Assembly: GCA_026002045.1 (NCBI GenBank)
Contig: BOAV01000108.1
Span: 1 to 7,524, forward strand
DNA length: 7,524 nt
DNA from: Spirochaetia bacterium
Lineage (GTDB): Bacteria; Spirochaetota; Spirochaetia; Treponematales; Breznakiellaceae
Direction: 5' to 3'
Under the pieces are notes generated by a model. That model did not search any database. It was not told where the DNA came from and saw only the letters and a program-made list of their open reading frames with translations. The translations under genes were made by a program, and so were the position numbers. Position 1 is the first letter of the stretch, and each line of letters starts with the position of its first letter. Below, piece by piece: positions 6,129 through 7,524 of this stretch.

Positions 6129-7058
6129 ATGCTTAAATATATTGTTAAGCGTATATTGTTAATTTTTCCGGTGATTATCGGGCTCACCCTTTTTATCTAC
6201 CTTGTGCTGTCACTGGCGCCGGGTGATCCCGTAACACTTATCATGGGGCAGGATGCTACCCAGGAGCAGCTCCAGGCCAAACGCGTCGAACTGGGCATGG
6301 ATAAGCCGGTTATTGTGCAATACTTTAACTATATGCGGACCATTGCCACCGGCGATTTTGGCAATTCCTGGGTCACCGGCCGGCCGGTTATGACCGAGTT
6401 TCAGCAGAGGGCGCCTCATACTTTGTCCCTGGCAATCGTTACCCTTATGATAACGGTTATCGTGGGCATTCCCTTTGGGGTGCTCTCGGCGGCGAAACAA
6501 AACACGCCGATTGACAGCGCCACCCTGGTTTTTGCGCTTATTTTTTCCAGCATTCCGGCTTTCTGGCTTGGTATGCTGATTCAGATATTGTTTGCGCTTA
6601 AACTTGGGTGGTTCCCTGCCATGGGGGCCGGATCGCTCCGGCATGTGATTCTGCCCGCCCTTACCCTTAGTATGGTGAACCTTGCGTCCCAGGTGCGGAT
6701 GACCCGGTCCAGTATGCTGGATGTCATTAATCAGGATTATGTGCGGACCGCCAAGGCAAAAGGGGCTGATGGGTTTCGTATCATCCTCCGTCACGTTATG
6801 CGTAATGGTTCACTGCCGGTTATCACCAGTCTGGGTATTGCATTTGCGAACGCCTTCGGCGGCGCGGTGGTTACCGAGGCGGTGTTCTCTATTCCCGGTA
6901 TCGGCAGTTATATGATCAACGGCGCAAAGACCAGGGACATACCGATTGTAATGGGGGTTATTATCTTCGTGGCGATCTTTGTTGCACTGGTGAACCTTGT
7001 TGTTGATCTGATTTATGCCTTTGTTGATCCAAGGGTCAAACTTGGATATATGGCTTAG
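6129..7058 (+). CDS. Dipeptide/oligopeptide ABC transporter permease, DppB/OppB type
   Basis: This inner-membrane subunit forms half of the translocation channel. It has 309 residues, typical for DppB. The first membrane helix is at about 9-29, followed by the conserved LAPGDP (29-34) and a periplasmic loop containing GDFGNSW. Five more helices lie at about 98-121, 132-157, 172-190, 232-255 and 273-298. The cytoplasmic ATPase-contact (EAA) loop is DYVRTAKAKGADGF (203-216) followed by RIILRH. Also typical are TEAVFSIPGIG (249-259) and the C-terminal FVDPRVK. Only nine bases separate it from the binding-protein gene. No Shine-Dalgarno sequence stands at normal distance (nearest GGAG is 16 bases away), so translation is probably coupled to the upstream gene. 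Confidence 0.95.
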   Translation: MLKYIVKRILLIFPVIIGLTLFIYLVLSLAPGDPVTLIMGQDATQEQLQAKRVELGMDKPVIVQYFNYMRTIATGDFGNSWVTGRPVMTEFQQRAPHTLSLAIVTLMITVIVGIPFGVLSAAKQNTPIDSATLVFALIFSSIPAFWLGMLIQILFALKLGWFPAMGAGSLRHVILPALTLSMVNLASQVRMTRSSMLDVINQDYVRTAKAKGADGFRIILRHVMRNGSLPVITSLGIAFANAFGGAVVTEAVFSIPGIGSYMINGAKTRDIPIVMGVIIFVAIFVALVNLVVDLIYAFVDPRVKLGYMA

Positions 7059-7087
7059 TTTTGAAAATATCTCTTAAAAGGTTTTTT

Positions 7088-7524
7088 ATGAAAGAGAATG
7101 ACAATACAGGGGCTAAACGCAAAAGCCGGTCACAACTGGGGTTAATCATCTTCCGGTTTAAAAAAAACAAGCTGGCCATATTGGGGCTTTGTGTCTTGGG
7201 GATTCTCCTGTTGATTGTACTTTTGGCGCCCCTTTATGCGGATTATGAAGACGCAATACGGCAGGATATTCCGAATGCCTTTCAGCCGCCCGGTGAAAAG
7301 GGGCATATCTTTGGTACGGATGCCTATGGGCGGGATCTCTTTACCCGCATGGTATTCGGCGGAAGGATATCGCTTCTTGCGGGGCTTTCGGTGGTGATTA
7401 TGGCCCTTACCGCAGGTGTTGCGGTTGGGGGAATCGCCGGTTACTTCGGGGGCCGGGTAGACACCGTCATTATGCGGGTTGTGGATATTTTTATGGCCGT
7501 GCCTGCCCTGCTGCTGTCCCTCGC
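7088..7524 (+). CDS. Dipeptide/oligopeptide ABC transporter permease, DppC/OppC type (3' end outside window)
   Basis: This is the second permease half of the same importer; 145 residues are visible before the window ends. A charged cytoplasmic N-terminus (about 1-28, rich in Lys/Arg, ending in RFKKNKLA) leads into the first membrane helix (about 29-49, the OppC N-terminal domain). The diagnostic block FGTDAYGRDLFTRM..G.RISL follows (75-97), then a second helix (about 97-118), GYFGG, and the start of the next block DIFMAVPALLL. The family normally has about 270-310 residues, so roughly half is present. A weak AAAAGG (7076-7081) lies six bases upstream of the ATG. The gene starts 29 bases after the DppB gene. 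ATPase genes (DppD/DppF type) would be expected next. Confidence 0.93.
   Translation, partial: MKENDNTGAKRKSRSQLGLIIFRFKKNKLAILGLCVLGILLLIVLLAPLYADYEDAIRQDIPNAFQPPGEKGHIFGTDAYGRDLFTRMVFGGRISLLAGLSVVIMALTAGVAVGGIAGYFGGRVDTVIMRVVDIFMAVPALLLSL

Overview
The window reads as ordinary catabolic and transport DNA from a fermentative, carbohydrate- and peptide-using bacterium. The best, still tentative, guess is a spirochaete (Treponema-like). The exported binding protein has a signal peptide ending in WAGGGQ, a style I associate with that group. The coding sequence looks moderately GC-rich, while intergenic DNA is AT-rich. No phage, CRISPR, IS element, tRNA or rRNA is visible, and all genes lie on the + strand.

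Left part (1-4344): the C-terminal part of a MalG-type sugar ABC permease, then a cytoplasmic GH2 beta-mannosidase-like glycosidase, then an FAD-dependent oxidoreductase of the FAD_oxidored type. The short gaps and good ribosome binding sites fit one sugar-uptake-and-breakdown operon: the permease imports oligosaccharide or glycoside, the GH2 enzyme hydrolyses it in the cytoplasm, and the flavoprotein may act on a product. At the very start there is an anomaly. Bases 1-79 are an exact copy of bases 706-784, which lie inside the GH2 gene, fused in frame to the permease. This looks like a chimeric junction (assembly or amplification artefact) or a recent recombination.

Middle (4345-4583, 239 bases without an intact gene): a ribosome binding site and about 16 codons that look like the N-terminus of an aldo/keto reductase, with a stop at codon 2 and no continuation. 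A probable Rho-independent terminator follows, then immediately a near-consensus sigma-70-type promoter, then a leader with two inverted repeats.

Right part (4584-7524): the first three genes of a dipeptide/oligopeptide-type (family 5) ABC importer: periplasmic binding protein, DppB-like permease, and a DppC-like permease that runs off the end. The ATPase genes are presumably beyond the window.

I found no convincing new biological system. The points most worth checking are the 79-base chimeric repeat, the aldo/keto reductase remnant, the dyad symmetries in the ABC-operon leader, and the atypical active-site surroundings of the GH2 enzyme.
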